A stretch of 64,000 bases of DNA from Intestinimonas timonensis (GCF_900626145.1 NZ_LR130817.1:1973598-2037597), one strand, 5' to 3'. Shown: positions 8,197 to 17,730, counted from the first letter of the stretch. Translations and numbers: made by a program. The notes: a model not told the origin generated them from the sequence alone.

Positions 8197-9174
8197 ATGG
8201 AACGACAGACCAGTGAGAGCGATCTGCTCCTCACCTGCCGCAAAACGCAGGAGGGCGTCACCATCCTGCGCTGTGCCGCTGACACCGCCCATATCGTGCT
8301 GCCCGACTTGGTGCTGGGCCAGCCGGTAACCGCCCTGGGACCCTACGCCCTCTCCCAGCGGGAGCCCGATCTCTCCGGCTGCGCCAACGCCTTTCAGGTC
8401 CATGTCACCTGCGGTGGCACGGAACCCCAACACGATGCCTCCGCCATCCGCGACCTAGTCCTCCCCGCCGGGCTCAAAACCGTGGGGGATTACGCCTTCT
8501 ATAACTGCCGGAATCTGGCCCACCTCACTCTCACCGGGTCTGTGGAGCGGCTGGGCAGCGACTCCTTCATGAACTGTCCTCTCCGGAAGATTACCCTGAC
8601 CTTGGGGGAGGACGGCAGGAGCTGCCTGCGCCCCCTGCTGGCCGACTGCGTGGCCGACCTGGAGGTGGTGCTCCGCTTCCCCGACGGGGTGGAGGCCCGG
8701 CTCTTCTTCCCCGCATGGCACGAGGAGCTGGAGCTGCTGGCCGCCCCCCACATCTTCCAGACCCGCATCCAGGGGGGCGGCTACGCCTGCCGCCAGTGCG
8801 TCCAGAACGGCGTGGTGGACTTCGGCGCCTATGACGGTTGTCTGGACCGGCTCCTGGCTGAGCACGACTTCCCCGCCGTCTGCCGGATGGCCCTGGACCG
8901 GCTCCGCTGGCCCTTCCGTCTCTCCGCTGGAGCCAAGGCGGCCTACCGCTCCGCCCTCTCCGACCACGGAGCGGAGGCGGTCCAGCTCCTGCTGGACCGG
9001 CGGGATCAGGAGGGGCTCTCCTTCCTTCTCTCCCAAAAGCTCCTCTCCCCCGCCCAGCGCTCCGCCGCCTGCGACGCCGCCCGGCAGCGGGGGAACACCG
9101 AGGCCCTGGCCCTCCTGCTGGAGGACCTGCGCCCCGCGCCGGGGCAGGGCCTGGACAAGTCCTTTGATCTGTGA
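8197..9174 (+). CDS. BspA-type leucine-rich repeat protein
   Basis: A 325-residue cytoplasmic protein without signal peptide. Residues about 85-150 show the BspA/LRR_5 pattern (IRDLVLPAGLKTVGDYAF, then NCRNLAHLTL). The C-terminal 100 residues contain alternating short helices (SDHGAEAVQLLLDRRDQEG, SAACDAARQRGNTEAL) reminiscent of ankyrin-like repeats. The middle contains a CRQC pair. It is the first gene of a three-gene operon with a VWA/metallopeptidase-like protein and a MoxR-type ATPase, and may be the target-binding or adaptor part of that machine. The start has a GGGAGG site 7 bases upstream. Function unknown. Confidence 0.75.
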   Translation: MERQTSESDLLLTCRKTQEGVTILRCAADTAHIVLPDLVLGQPVTALGPYALSQREPDLSGCANAFQVHVTCGGTEPQHDASAIRDLVLPAGLKTVGDYAFYNCRNLAHLTLTGSVERLGSDSFMNCPLRKITLTLGEDGRSCLRPLLADCVADLEVVLRFPDGVEARLFFPAWHEELELLAAPHIFQTRIQGGGYACRQCVQNGVVDFGAYDGCLDRLLAEHDFPAVCRMALDRLRWPFRLSAGAKAAYRSALSDHGAEAVQLLLDRRDQEGLSFLLSQKLLSPAQRSAACDAARQRGNTEALALLLEDLRPAPGQGLDKSFDL

Positions 9175-9182
9175 GGTGGACC

Positions 9183-10508
9183 ATGGCAGAACGCAGTGAA
9201 TGGCAGGCTTTGGGCCAAAAGATCCTGTTTGCCGCCCGGAACGAACTCTACCTCAACTTGCCCTTTCTGGACGCCGCTCTGGGTACCCTCCGGCCGGAAA
9301 CCGGCTTTGACACCCCCACTCTGGCCACCGACGGTCGGGCCCTCTACTACTGCGGCACCTGGCTCTCCGCCCGGTATGAGCGCAGCCGGGCCCTGGTGTG
9401 CCGGGCCTACCTCCACACCGTCCTCCACTGCCTCCTCCGCCACCTCCCCAAGCGCAGGGGCCGGGACGGGGAGCTGTGGGACCTCAGCTGTGATATCGCG
9501 GTGGAGTCCATCCTGGACGGACTAGACTACCCCTGTCTGGCCGCGCCGGTGGCGGTAAGCCGGCGGCAGGCCCTCTACGCTCGGCTGGGGGGCGGGGAAA
9601 AGGCCCTCACCGCCGAGGCCATCTACCGCTTCTTCCGTCTGGAACGCCCCTCCCCCTATGAGCGGGCCACCCTGGCCCGGGAATTTCTCCAGGACGACCA
9701 CAGCCTCTGGGACCAGAAGCAGACCCAGGAGAACGAGGAGCAGTGGCAGCATGCCGCTCAGCGGGTGCAGACCGGCATGGAGACGGTGTTCAGCCAGAAC
9801 GCCACCGGCGGTCAGGCGGTGCTGGAGCATCTGAAGGTGGAGGCCCGGGAGAAGCACAACTACCGGGCCTTTCTCCAGCGCTTCGCCGTGCTGGGTGAGG
9901 AGCTGGGGGTGGACGCCGACGCCTTTGACTACGGCTACTACGCCTACGGCCTGCGCCGCTACGGCAATATGCCCCTCATCGAGCCTCTGGAGACCCGGGA
10001 GACCCGCCGGGTCCGGGACCTGGTCATCGCTATCGATACCTCCATGTCCACCTCCGGGGAGCTGGTGCGGGAGTTCCTCTCCTACACCTATGCCATCCTA
10101 AAGGAGTCGGAGAGCTTTTTCCGCACCTTCCGCCTGCGGCTCCTCCAGTGTGATGACCAGCTCCGTTCCGACCAGCTGATTACAAATGAAGAGGAATTGA
10201 AGGCCGCCATGGAGCACTTCCAGCTCACCGGCCAGAGCGCCACCGACTTCCGGCCCGTCTTTGAACATGTGGACGGCCTGATCAGAAAGGGCGAGCTCCG
10301 GGACCTGCGGGGGCTCCTGTACTTCACCGACGGTCTGGGGATCTACCCCGCCCGGCGGCCCGCCTACGACGCCGCCTTTGTCATGCTGGCCCAGCAGGGC
10401 TTCCCGGAGCGGGTGCCCCCCTGGGGCATCCGGGTGCTGCTGGACGAGGATGAGCTCATCCAGGAGGAAACCTACCCTGACACCCTTTCCGAGGAGGAAG
10501 ATCCATGA
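9183..10508 (+). CDS. VWA-like protein with N-terminal metallopeptidase-like domain (DUF2201 type)
   Basis: A 441-residue protein. The N-terminal half resembles the putative metallopeptidase domain of DUF2201 proteins: HTVLHCLLRH near residue 80 keeps the spaced histidines, but the glutamate expected after the first histidine (HExxH) is threonine, so peptidase activity is doubtful. The C-terminal half is a von Willebrand A-like domain with the metal-adhesion motif DTSMSTSG near residue 283. VWA proteins of this kind act with MoxR AAA+ ATPases, as the next gene encodes, to remodel or insert metal into client proteins. A GAGGTGG site sets the start. Its stop overlaps the ATPase start (ATGA). 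Confidence 0.82.
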   Translation: MAERSEWQALGQKILFAARNELYLNLPFLDAALGTLRPETGFDTPTLATDGRALYYCGTWLSARYERSRALVCRAYLHTVLHCLLRHLPKRRGRDGELWDLSCDIAVESILDGLDYPCLAAPVAVSRRQALYARLGGGEKALTAEAIYRFFRLERPSPYERATLAREFLQDDHSLWDQKQTQENEEQWQHAAQRVQTGMETVFSQNATGGQAVLEHLKVEAREKHNYRAFLQRFAVLGEELGVDADAFDYGYYAYGLRRYGNMPLIEPLETRETRRVRDLVIAIDTSMSTSGELVREFLSYTYAILKESESFFRTFRLRLLQCDDQLRSDQLITNEEELKAAMEHFQLTGQSATDFRPVFEHVDGLIRKGELRDLRGLLYFTDGLGIYPARRPAYDAAFVMLAQQGFPERVPPWGIRVLLDEDELIQEETYPDTLSEEEDP

Positions 10509-12025
10509 ACATCAAACGCGCCAAAGAGGAGATCCAAAACACCGTCCGGGCCTATCTGTCCAAAGACGAGCTGGGGGCCTGGCGTATCCCGCCGGTGCGG
10601 CAGCGGCCCCTCCTCCTCATGGGCCCGCCGGGCATCGGCAAGACCCAGATCATGGAGCAGATCGCCGCTGAGCTGGGCATCGGCCTGGTGAGCTACACCA
10701 TCACCCACCACACCCGCCAGTCCGCCCTGGGCCTCCCCTTCATTCGTGAGGAGACCTTCGGCGGCCAGGCCCACTCGGTCACCGAGTACACCATGAGCGA
10801 GATTTTGGCCTCGGTCTACCGGACCATGGAGGAGACCGGCGTCCGGGAGGGCATCCTCTTCCTGGATGAGATCAACTGCATCTCCGAAACTCTGGCCCCC
10901 ATGATGCTCCAGTTCCTCCAGTGCAAGACCTTTGGCAACCAGCGCCTCCCTGAGGGCTGGATCATCGCCGCCGCCGGCAACCCGCCGGAGTACAACAAGT
11001 CCGTGCGGGAGTTCGACGTGGTCACCCTGGACCGGGTCAAGCGCATGGATATCACCGCCGACTACGGCGTGTGGAAGGAGTACGCCCAGGCCCGGGGTAT
11101 CCACGGGGCCATCCTCTCCTACCTGGACCTGCGCAAAGAGAACTTTTACGCCGTGGAGCGCACCGCAGACGGCCTCCAGTTCGTCACCGCCCGGGGCTGG
11201 GAGGACCTCTCCGAGCTGCTCCTCTCCTACGAGGCCCTGGGCATCCCCGCTGACCGGGAGGTGGTGGGGGAATACCTCCAGCTCCCCCGCATCGCCCGGG
11301 ACTTTGCCGAGTACCTGGTCCTCTATGACCAGTACCGAAAAGTTTACCACGTCGATGAGATTCTCTCCGGGAAGTGGTCCCCCCTGATGGTCCGGGAACT
11401 CTCCGCCGCCCCCTTTGACCAGCGGTTGAGCATTTTGGGGCTGCTCCTCTCCCGGCTCCGTGAGGAGTGCCGGAAGGTGTGGGAGCTGGACGCCCTGGCC
11501 GACGCCCTCCACGCCGATCTGGCCGCCCTGAAGGGTCAGCTCTCCGATGTCCAGCCCGACGCCTTCCTGACAGAGAAGTCCGACGCCCTCCGGCAGGACC
11601 TGTCCCGCCGCCGGGCCTCCGGCTCCGGCGACCGGCAGGGGGAGCGGCTGGTCCTGGCCCATCTGGGGCGGCTGGAGGAGCTCCTCCGCCACATTGAGCA
11701 GGCCGCCCCCGCCGACGGCGCCGCCTTTGACCTCCTGAAAGCCGACTTCCAGTCCGACGTGGCCCTCCGGGCCAATGCCGCCGCCCAGGTGAGCAGTCAC
11801 CTAGAGCAGGCCTTCGCCTTCCTGGAGGCCGCCCTGGGGGAGGGCCAGGAGCTGGTCATCTTCGCCACTGATCTCACCGCCGGCACCCACACCTCCTGGT
11901 TCATCCAGAGCTTCGGCTGCGAGGCCTATTACCGCCACAACAAGTCCCTCCTCTTCAACGACACCCAGCAGGCTCTTCTCTCTGAGATCGCCCAGGTTCG
12001 CCGGGAAGACCCCGGCGAGGCATAA
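10505..12025 (+). CDS. MoxR-type AAA+ ATPase
   Basis: A 506-residue ATPase with Walker A GPPGIGKT near residue 42, Walker B ILFLDEIN near residue 120 and the sensor region AAAGNPPEYN near residue 158, followed by LDRVKRMDI. The C-terminal 220 residues are a predominantly helical extension rich in alanine and leucine. MoxR proteins form hexamers that act as chaperones with a VWA partner; here that partner is encoded directly upstream and coupled by an ATGA overlap. The client is unknown; the LRR protein of the same operon is a candidate. No membrane segment is present, so the complex is expected in the cytoplasm. Confidence 0.9.
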   Translation: MNIKRAKEEIQNTVRAYLSKDELGAWRIPPVRQRPLLLMGPPGIGKTQIMEQIAAELGIGLVSYTITHHTRQSALGLPFIREETFGGQAHSVTEYTMSEILASVYRTMEETGVREGILFLDEINCISETLAPMMLQFLQCKTFGNQRLPEGWIIAAAGNPPEYNKSVREFDVVTLDRVKRMDITADYGVWKEYAQARGIHGAILSYLDLRKENFYAVERTADGLQFVTARGWEDLSELLLSYEALGIPADREVVGEYLQLPRIARDFAEYLVLYDQYRKVYHVDEILSGKWSPLMVRELSAAPFDQRLSILGLLLSRLREECRKVWELDALADALHADLAALKGQLSDVQPDAFLTEKSDALRQDLSRRRASGSGDRQGERLVLAHLGRLEELLRHIEQAAPADGAAFDLLKADFQSDVALRANAAAQVSSHLEQAFAFLEAALGEGQELVIFATDLTAGTHTSWFIQSFGCEAYYRHNKSLLFNDTQQALLSEIAQVRREDPGEA

Positions 12026-12026
12026 C

Positions 12027-12070
12027 AAAACGCGTCCCGGCTCTGAGAAAGAGCCGGGACGCGTTTTATT
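12027..12070. terminator. Bidirectional intrinsic terminator between convergent genes
   Basis: An exact 18-bp inverted repeat (12027-12044 with 12050-12067) has a 5-base loop. On the plus strand it is followed by TTTTATTTTTA, and on the minus strand its far arm ends in TTTT. It serves both the AAA+ operon and the SLH gene, whose stop codon it almost touches. Confidence 0.93.
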
Positions 12071-12071
12071 T

Positions 12072-13418
12072 TTACCAAATGGTGCGGAACAGGAAGGTGA
12101 CGATCTGGCCCCGGGTGCAGGTGAGGTTGGGTGAGAAGGTCCCCTCGCCCGTGCCCTGGGTGACGCCCCAGTTCACGGCCCAGGTCACCGCGTCGGCGTA
12201 AGAGGCCCCGGCGGGCACGTCTGCAAAGCCGGTATCCGCTTCCACCTGGGGACGCTGGTTGGCGTGCCACAGGAACTCCACCGCCATGGCCCGGGTGCAG
12301 AGGTCACCAGGGGCAAAGGTATCGCCGTCCGTCATGCCCTGCTCCGCGGCCCACTGGCAGGTCTTGTAGTAGTAGCTGTCGCGATCGGTGACGTCGTCAA
12401 AGGCGGAGCCGGCGGCCTCTGGCTCAGGAGAGCCGTAAAACCGCCACAGGAGGGTGATGATCTCTCCCCGGGTGCAGGTCTGCTCCGGGGAGAAGGTGGT
12501 GGCGCTGGTGCCGGTGGTGACGCCAGTTTTGGCCGCCCAGAGGGCAGGGGCGTAGTAGTAGGCATCCTCGGCCACATCGTTGAAGGGATTCACCGGCGGG
12601 ACCCGGAAGTTGATGCAGGTGTCGGCGTCGGTCCTGAACTCGTAGATCTTGTCCTCCACCACGGTGACACTGCGGCGGTCGTCCTCACTCACCTCGCCAC
12701 CGCCGCCGTTTCCGGTCAGGATGGAGTAGGAGAGGCACATGTAGAAGTCGATCCCCTCCGGGGCGGTGACGGTGGTGCCGGGCTGGGGCTCATGCTCGGG
12801 GGTGCCGCTGAGCTCGTCTGCGGAAACCGCCACATAGGGCTTGTCCAGAGTAAAGACGTTGCCGGCGTCGTCGGTGACGGTATAGGCGTCCTCAGCGGTC
12901 TCAGGCACGTCGGTAGCCTCGGACGCCGTGTCGGCCCCCGCTACGACGATGCAGTCGGGGGTGGCATAGGCCACATCGCGGTAGCAGGTATACACCCCCT
13001 TGTGGAGGACGTAGACAGAGCCCTGCATATGGGCGGAGGGGCCGTACTCTTCCACGTCGTAGAACTGCGCCTGGGACATGTCCACCTCCGTCCCGGCGTC
13101 ATAGTCCAGCCCGAACGTGGTCCAGAGGGCCTGATCCGCCACACGGAGATCATAGTAGTTGTCCTGAACGGCGGTCATCAGCGAATCCTCGCCGACGAAA
13201 TAGACAGGCAGCTCCATGGTGCCTTCCAGATACGGGGCAAAGAGCTCCGTGGCGCCCGTCCAGCCGCCGATCTCGTACAGCTCCTCCAGCTGCCAGCTGC
13301 TCTCGAAGTCGCTCACGGTCCCAGAGGCGTCCGCGGCGTTGGCCGTCGGGACCGCGGTCGTGCACAGAAGCAGGCACAAGGCCGCCGTCAGGGCCCAGAT
13401 GGGGATGCGTCTTTTCAT
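12072..13418 (-). CDS. Secreted protein with three C-terminal SLH domains
   Basis: A 448-residue exported protein. A signal peptide (MKRR, hydrophobic stretch, cleavage near NAADA) is followed by about 250 residues of unknown fold rich in acidic and aromatic residues. Three S-layer homology domains cover roughly residues 275-448; they repeat the pattern FNDVAEDAYYYAPALWAAKTGVT, broken here into FNDV and WAAKTGVT parts, each with a TCTRG-like signature. SLH domains attach proteins to pyruvylated secondary wall polymers. I used the second ATG because AGGAGG is 7 bases from it and only 1 base from the first. The gene follows the frameshifted gene by 34 bases and is probably cotranscribed with it. 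Confidence 0.88.
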   Translation of the reverse strand: MKRRIPIWALTAALCLLLCTTAVPTANAADASGTVSDFESSWQLEELYEIGGWTGATELFAPYLEGTMELPVYFVGEDSLMTAVQDNYYDLRVADQALWTTFGLDYDAGTEVDMSQAQFYDVEEYGPSAHMQGSVYVLHKGVYTCYRDVAYATPDCIVVAGADTASEATDVPETAEDAYTVTDDAGNVFTLDKPYVAVSADELSGTPEHEPQPGTTVTAPEGIDFYMCLSYSILTGNGGGGEVSEDDRRSVTVVEDKIYEFRTDADTCINFRVPPVNPFNDVAEDAYYYAPALWAAKTGVTTGTSATTFSPEQTCTRGEIITLLWRFYGSPEPEAAGSAFDDVTDRDSYYYKTCQWAAEQGMTDGDTFAPGDLCTRAMAVEFLWHANQRPQVEADTGFADVPAGASYADAVTWAVNWGVTQGTGEGTFSPNLTCTRGQIVTFLFRTIW

Positions 13419-13452
13419 GGTCATACCTCCTCGTTTCTATCCGCAAAGGGCG

Positions 13453-15071
13453 TCAGCCCTCGATGCGACGGCGCAGATCACAGATCCTGTGATAGAGCTC
13501 GATGCTGAATTTTTCATAGTTCTGCTCCTCCGCCCGGGCCAGCCAGGCCGAGGCGTCCAGCAGGCTGCGGTCCAGGGCCAGGAGAGCCAGCCGGTAGCTG
13601 GCCTGGGCGCTGCCCTGGGCGGAGGCCATCTCCAGATTGGCCCGGTAGGCCTCCGGGTCCGAGGTCAGGCCGTCGGGGGCGTAGAGCTGCAGAGCCAGGT
13701 TGAGCCGGGCGGTGGGGTAGTTCCAGGCGGCGGCCCGCTCCCACAGGGCCCTGGCCCCCTCCAGGTCTCCTCCGTCGCACTTGAGGAGGGCCAGGCAGTT
13801 CATGGCCCACAGATTGCCCTGGTCGGCGGCCAGCTGCCACCGCCCGGCCGTGTCCATGGGACCCTCCAGCTTCAGCTCCGGCCCCAGCAGGGGGAGCACA
13901 TGCCGCCGGTAGTCGGCCCGGGACAGGACTCCGCCACGTTGATATGGCCGTAGGGCCAGCCGTCCTGCCCCGCCCGATCCCAGAGCTCCAGGGCCCGGCG
14001 GTAGTGGGAGAGCATGGCCGCCCGCTCCTCCCCCGTCAGTGCGTGGAGCCGCTCCAGCAGCCGGTCCCCCCGCTTTTGTTCCAGGAGCCCCAGGCTGTTG
14101 TGGGCCGCCGTGAACTCCTGATCGGCAGCGTACTGAAAATAGGTCTCGGCCAGCCGGTCGGCCTCCTCGCCGTCCAGGCCGGCGATCTTCCGGTTGAGGG
14201 CCATGTGGCCCAGGGACCAGCAGGCGCTGGTCACCGGCGGGTCCCAAGCGGCAGCCAGCTTGAAGTACTTTGCCGCCAGCTCGTGGTCCCGCTCCACCCG
14301 AAACCAGCCGTCGTTGCCCTCGCCCTCTTCCACGCACAGGTACTCCGCCCCATAGTAGTAGACGCAGGCCAGCTCGTTGGCGGCCACGGCGTTGCTACCG
14401 GCCAGGCGTTGGAGGGCAAAAAAGCGGTCGATGTTCCGATTGCCGAAGCGGTCCACCTTGGCAAAGTACTCGGAATTCTGCTGCTCCACCCGGCGCTCCG
14501 CCCCCCGGACCCGGGCCAGGTCGGTGCGCACCTGGGTGAAGAAGGAGCATAGGACCTCGTAGATCACGTTGGCCAGGATGCCAGGGGTGAGGAGGTCGGT
14601 CTGGCGCAGGGTGTCCGACGCCCCGCCCAGCTCCCTCTTCAGCTGCTCCAGGAGGGCGGCGAAGTCCCCCTCCTCCATGGCGTCCCGGGAGGAGCGGCGC
14701 ACCAGGCAGTACTGGATCACCGCCCGCAGCCGTCGGAGGATCTCTCCCCGGTTTCGGTCGTTGAGGTAGTGGGCCCGGTGGGCCTTGGGCACCGGGTTGT
14801 CGGGCAGGTCGTTGATGTGCTTACCAATGTTGGCCGAGTTGCTGTCCAGGCAGTGGTGGAGGAGGTAGTCCATCTGCCGGCACAGGGGCTCGTCGGGCCG
14901 CTGACCGCTGCCCAGCCGGCCCAGCGCCTCCACCATGGGGACGGGCAGCAGGGCCGGGTCGGTGAGGCCCAGCACCCCGTTATAAAACACCACCTGGTTG
15001 GGAAAGACCTTCCGGCCCCGGCCGGACAGGTGCCGCTGCAGGATGCGCAGGTCCGTCTCTCGCCCTTTCAT
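13453..15071 (-). pseudogene. Helical (Sel1/TPR-like) repeat protein gene interrupted by a single-base frameshift
   Basis: Two reading frames together encode one continuous helical-repeat protein of about 539 residues. The first (from 15071, GGGAGG site upstream) runs through GQDGWPYGHINVA and then leaves frame near 13930, ending at a stop at 13872 after about 20 unrelated residues. The second frame resumes at VLSRADYRRHVLPLLG and continues through WAMNCLALLKCDGGDLEGA and similar repeats to a stop at 13453. The repeats resemble Sel1/tetratricopeptide units. Restoring one base joins the frames. It may be a real recent mutation or a sequencing error. If real, the truncated product would have 399 residues. 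There is no slippery sequence at the junction. Function unknown. Confidence 0.75.
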
Positions 15072-15094
15072 GTCCACCCCTCCCGTTTTATTCC

Positions 15095-15103
15095 ATTTTA
15101 CCA
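15095..15103 (-). promoter_or_regulatory. Possible extended -10 promoter of the helical-repeat/SLH operon
   Basis: On the minus strand TGGTAAAAT is an extended -10 element 24 bases before the start codon. The -35 hexamer (TGTACG) is weak. Confidence 0.4.
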
Positions 15104-15142
15104 TGGCCCGCATCCACCGTACAGGCGGCGGAGGCTCTATAC

Positions 15143-15183
15143 AATAGTAAAGCGCCGTCCCGGAATCTCTTCCGGGACGGCGC
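15143..15183 (-). terminator. Intrinsic terminator of galE-galT
   Basis: A perfect 14-bp stem (15152-15165 with 15170-15183) with a 4-base loop is followed on the minus strand by TTTACTATTG. It lies 16 bases after galT. Confidence 0.8.
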
Positions 15184-15199
15184 AAAAATATAGTATGGC

Positions 15200-16693
15200 T
15201 CAGATCTGCTCCAGGAACCGCAGGAAGGCGGCCTTGCCCTCAGCGGTGCGCTTGTAGACACCGGCGTGCTCCAGCACCTGGGCAAAGACCAGGCCGGTCT
15301 CCTTCTCCACGATGTCCAGGGCGTTGTCCGCCGTGATGGTGTACTTGCCCTTGAAGCCCTCGGCCCAGTCAGCGTGCTTTTCAGTGCGCTCGTCGGCACG
15401 GAGATCAGCGCCGGAGGCCAGGGCATCAGCCACGGCGGCGAGCTCCTCCTTCAGCCGGGCGGGCAGCACAGCCAGGCCCATGACCTCGATGAGTCCGATG
15501 TTCTCCTTCTTGATGTGGTGGAGCTCGGCGTGGGGGTGGTAGACACCCAGGGGGTGCTCGGCTGTGGTGATGTTGTTGCGGAGCACCAGGTCCAGTTCAT
15601 AGTCGCTCCCACGGCGGCGGGCGATGGGGGTGATGGTGTTGTGGGGCTCCCCGTCGGTCTCGGCGAAGATGAAGGCGGCCTCGTCGGTATAGTCCCGCCA
15701 GGACAGCAGGATCTTGTCGGCCAGGTCGATGAGCCGGGCCGGGTCGGCGGCGGTGAGGCGGACCACCGACATGGGCCACTTCACAATACCGGCCTTCACA
15801 TCCTCGTAGCCGTGGAAGGTGAAGGGGGTCTCCACCGGCGCTTTTTCCATGGCGAAGGTATAGTGGCCGCCCTGGAAGTGGTCGTGGGCCAGGATGGAGC
15901 CGCCCACGATGGGCAGGTCGGCGTTGGAGCCAACGAAGTAGTGGGGGAACTGGCCCACAAAGTCCAGCAGCTTGGCAAAGCAGGCCCGGTCGATCTTCAT
16001 GGGCACGTGCTCACTGTTGAGGCAGATGCAGTGCTCATTATAATAGACGTAGGGGGAGTACTGCAAGAACCAGGGAGAGCCGTTGATGGTGATGGGGACG
16101 ATGCGGTGATTCTCCCGGGCGGGGTGGTTGACCCGGCCGGCGTAGCCCTCGTTCTCAGCGCACAGCTGGCACCGGGGGTAGGCGGAGGCGGGCAGGTTCC
16201 GGGCGGCGGCGATGGCCTTGGGGTCCTTCTCCGGCTTGGAGAGGTTGATGGTGATATCCAGATCCCCGTACTCCGTGGGGGCGATCCACTTCACGTCCTT
16301 GGCGATGCGGTCCCGGCGGATATAGTTGGTATCCTGGCTGAACTTATAGTACCAGTCGGTGGCCTTCTCCGGACTCTCTGCACAGAGGGCCTGGAACTTG
16401 CCGATGACCTGGGCGGGTCGGGGCGTGAGCACACCCATCAGCTTGGTGTCGAAGAGGTCCCGGTAGACCACGGAGTCCTCCTTGAGCACGCCCCGGGCGT
16501 GAGCATCGTCCATGAGGGCGGTGAGCACGGCCGGCAGGTCCACGGACCGCTCCGCCGGGGTCTCCGGCTCGGTATAGCTGTCCAGTCCCAGGGCCTCCAG
16601 CAGGGCGTTCACCGCCCATACCTGCTCGCAGGGCTCAATGAGGCCGGTATCCAGAGCGTAGGCCACCAAGGCCTGGATCTCTCTGTCCACCAT
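15200..16693 (-). CDS. galT: UDP-glucose--hexose-1-phosphate uridylyltransferase (GalT, Firmicutes type)
   Basis: A 497-residue GalT of the long Firmicutes class (about 490-500 residues), distinct from the 350-residue enterobacterial form. It exchanges UMP between UDP-glucose and galactose 1-phosphate in the Leloir pathway. Motifs include NLSKPEKDPKAI, YPRCQLCAENEGYAGR, YNEHCICLNSEH and SILAHDHFQGG, where the HDHFQGG segment replaces the HPHxQ active-site motif of the short form. It starts 4 bases after galE and is cotranscribed. No galactokinase gene is present in the window, so galactose 1-phosphate or another hexose 1-phosphate must be made elsewhere. Confidence 0.96.
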   Translation of the reverse strand: MVDREIQALVAYALDTGLIEPCEQVWAVNALLEALGLDSYTEPETPAERSVDLPAVLTALMDDAHARGVLKEDSVVYRDLFDTKLMGVLTPRPAQVIGKFQALCAESPEKATDWYYKFSQDTNYIRRDRIAKDVKWIAPTEYGDLDITINLSKPEKDPKAIAAARNLPASAYPRCQLCAENEGYAGRVNHPARENHRIVPITINGSPWFLQYSPYVYYNEHCICLNSEHVPMKIDRACFAKLLDFVGQFPHYFVGSNADLPIVGGSILAHDHFQGGHYTFAMEKAPVETPFTFHGYEDVKAGIVKWPMSVVRLTAADPARLIDLADKILLSWRDYTDEAAFIFAETDGEPHNTITPIARRRGSDYELDLVLRNNITTAEHPLGVYHPHAELHHIKKENIGLIEVMGLAVLPARLKEELAAVADALASGADLRADERTEKHADWAEGFKGKYTITADNALDIVEKETGLVFAQVLEHAGVYKRTAEGKAAFLRFLEQI

Positions 16694-16697
16694 GTGC

Positions 16698-17690
16698 TCA
16701 GCCCTCCCCGTAGCCGTTGGGGTGGGCCTGATGCCACTTCCAAGCGGTGGAGATGATGGTGCTCAGGTCGTTGTACTTGGGCTGCCACCCCAGGACCTCC
16801 ACGGCCTTGGCGGAGGAGGCGATGAGCTGGGCAGGGTCGCCGGCCCGGCGGGGAGAGACCTCTGCGGGGATGGGGTGGCCGGTGACGCTTCGGGCCACGT
16901 CGATGACCTCCTTCACGGAGAAGCCCACACCGTTGCCCAGGTTAAAGACGTTGTTCTCGCCGCCCTTGATCAGGTAGTCCAGGGCCAGGATGTGGGCCTG
17001 GGCCAGGTCGGTGACGTGGATGTAGTCCCGGATGCAGGTGCCGTCGGGGGTGGGGTAGTCGTCCCCGTAGATGCCCACATGGTCCCGCTGGCCGTTGGGC
17101 ACCTGGAGGATGATGGGGATCAGATGGGTCTCGGGGTTGTGGGCCTCACCGATGGCGCCGGAGATGTGGGCGCCGGCGGCATTGAAGTACCGCAGGGCCA
17201 CATACCGAAGGCCGTGGGCCTTGGACACCCAGCCCATCATCTGCTCCATGGACAGCTTGGTGTTGCCGTAGCAGTTGGTGGGCACGGTCTTGTCGCTCTC
17301 CAGGATGGGCACCCGCTCAGGCTCCCCGTAGGTGGCGGCGGTGGAGGAGAAAACGATCTTGTCCACCCCGTGCTCCACCATGGACTTCAGGAGCACCATG
17401 GTGCCGTAGAGGTTGTTGTCATAGTACTTCAGGGGGTCGGACATGCTCTCCCCCACCTGGGATGAGGCGGCAAAGTGGATCACGCCCTCGATGTGCTCCG
17501 CTTGGAACAGGGTGTCCAGGGCACCCTTGTCCCGGATGTCCAGCTGATAGAACCGGGCCTTGGGGTGGACCGCCTGCTTGAAGCCGGTGAGGAGGTTATC
17601 CGCCACCACCACGTCCCGGCCTGCGTCAATGAGCTCGTACACCGTGTGGGAGCCGATGTAGCCAGCTCCGCCCAACACTAAAATTGCCAT
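16698..17690 (-). CDS. galE: UDP-glucose 4-epimerase
   Basis: A 330-residue extended short-chain dehydrogenase. The NAD-binding motif GGAGYIGSH is at residues 7-15, the catalytic serine lies in VFSSTAATYG, and YGNTK holds the catalytic Tyr-x-x-x-Lys pair. RYFNAAGA and DGTCIRDYIHV are standard GalE motifs. It interconverts UDP-glucose and UDP-galactose. It is the promoter-proximal gene of galE-galT. The ATG chosen follows a GGAAGG site and gives the family N-terminus MAILVLGGAGYIG; an in-frame upstream ATG lies before the promoter and is excluded. Confidence 0.97.
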   Translation of the reverse strand: MAILVLGGAGYIGSHTVYELIDAGRDVVVADNLLTGFKQAVHPKARFYQLDIRDKGALDTLFQAEHIEGVIHFAASSQVGESMSDPLKYYDNNLYGTMVLLKSMVEHGVDKIVFSSTAATYGEPERVPILESDKTVPTNCYGNTKLSMEQMMGWVSKAHGLRYVALRYFNAAGAHISGAIGEAHNPETHLIPIILQVPNGQRDHVGIYGDDYPTPDGTCIRDYIHVTDLAQAHILALDYLIKGGENNVFNLGNGVGFSVKEVIDVARSVTGHPIPAEVSPRRAGDPAQLIASSAKAVEVLGWQPKYNDLSTIISTAWKWHQAHPNGYGEG

Positions 17691-17730
17691 TCTGATGCGC
17701 CTTCCTTTCCACGTTTCCTCTGGTGATTCC

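Noticed and set aside
9183..10508. Active zinc metallopeptidase
   Set aside because: The HExxH glutamate is replaced by threonine, so activity is not claimed.
13920..13940. Programmed frameshift in the helical-repeat gene
   Set aside because: No X XXY YYZ heptamer or nearby stimulatory structure at the junction; a plain single-base loss explains it better.
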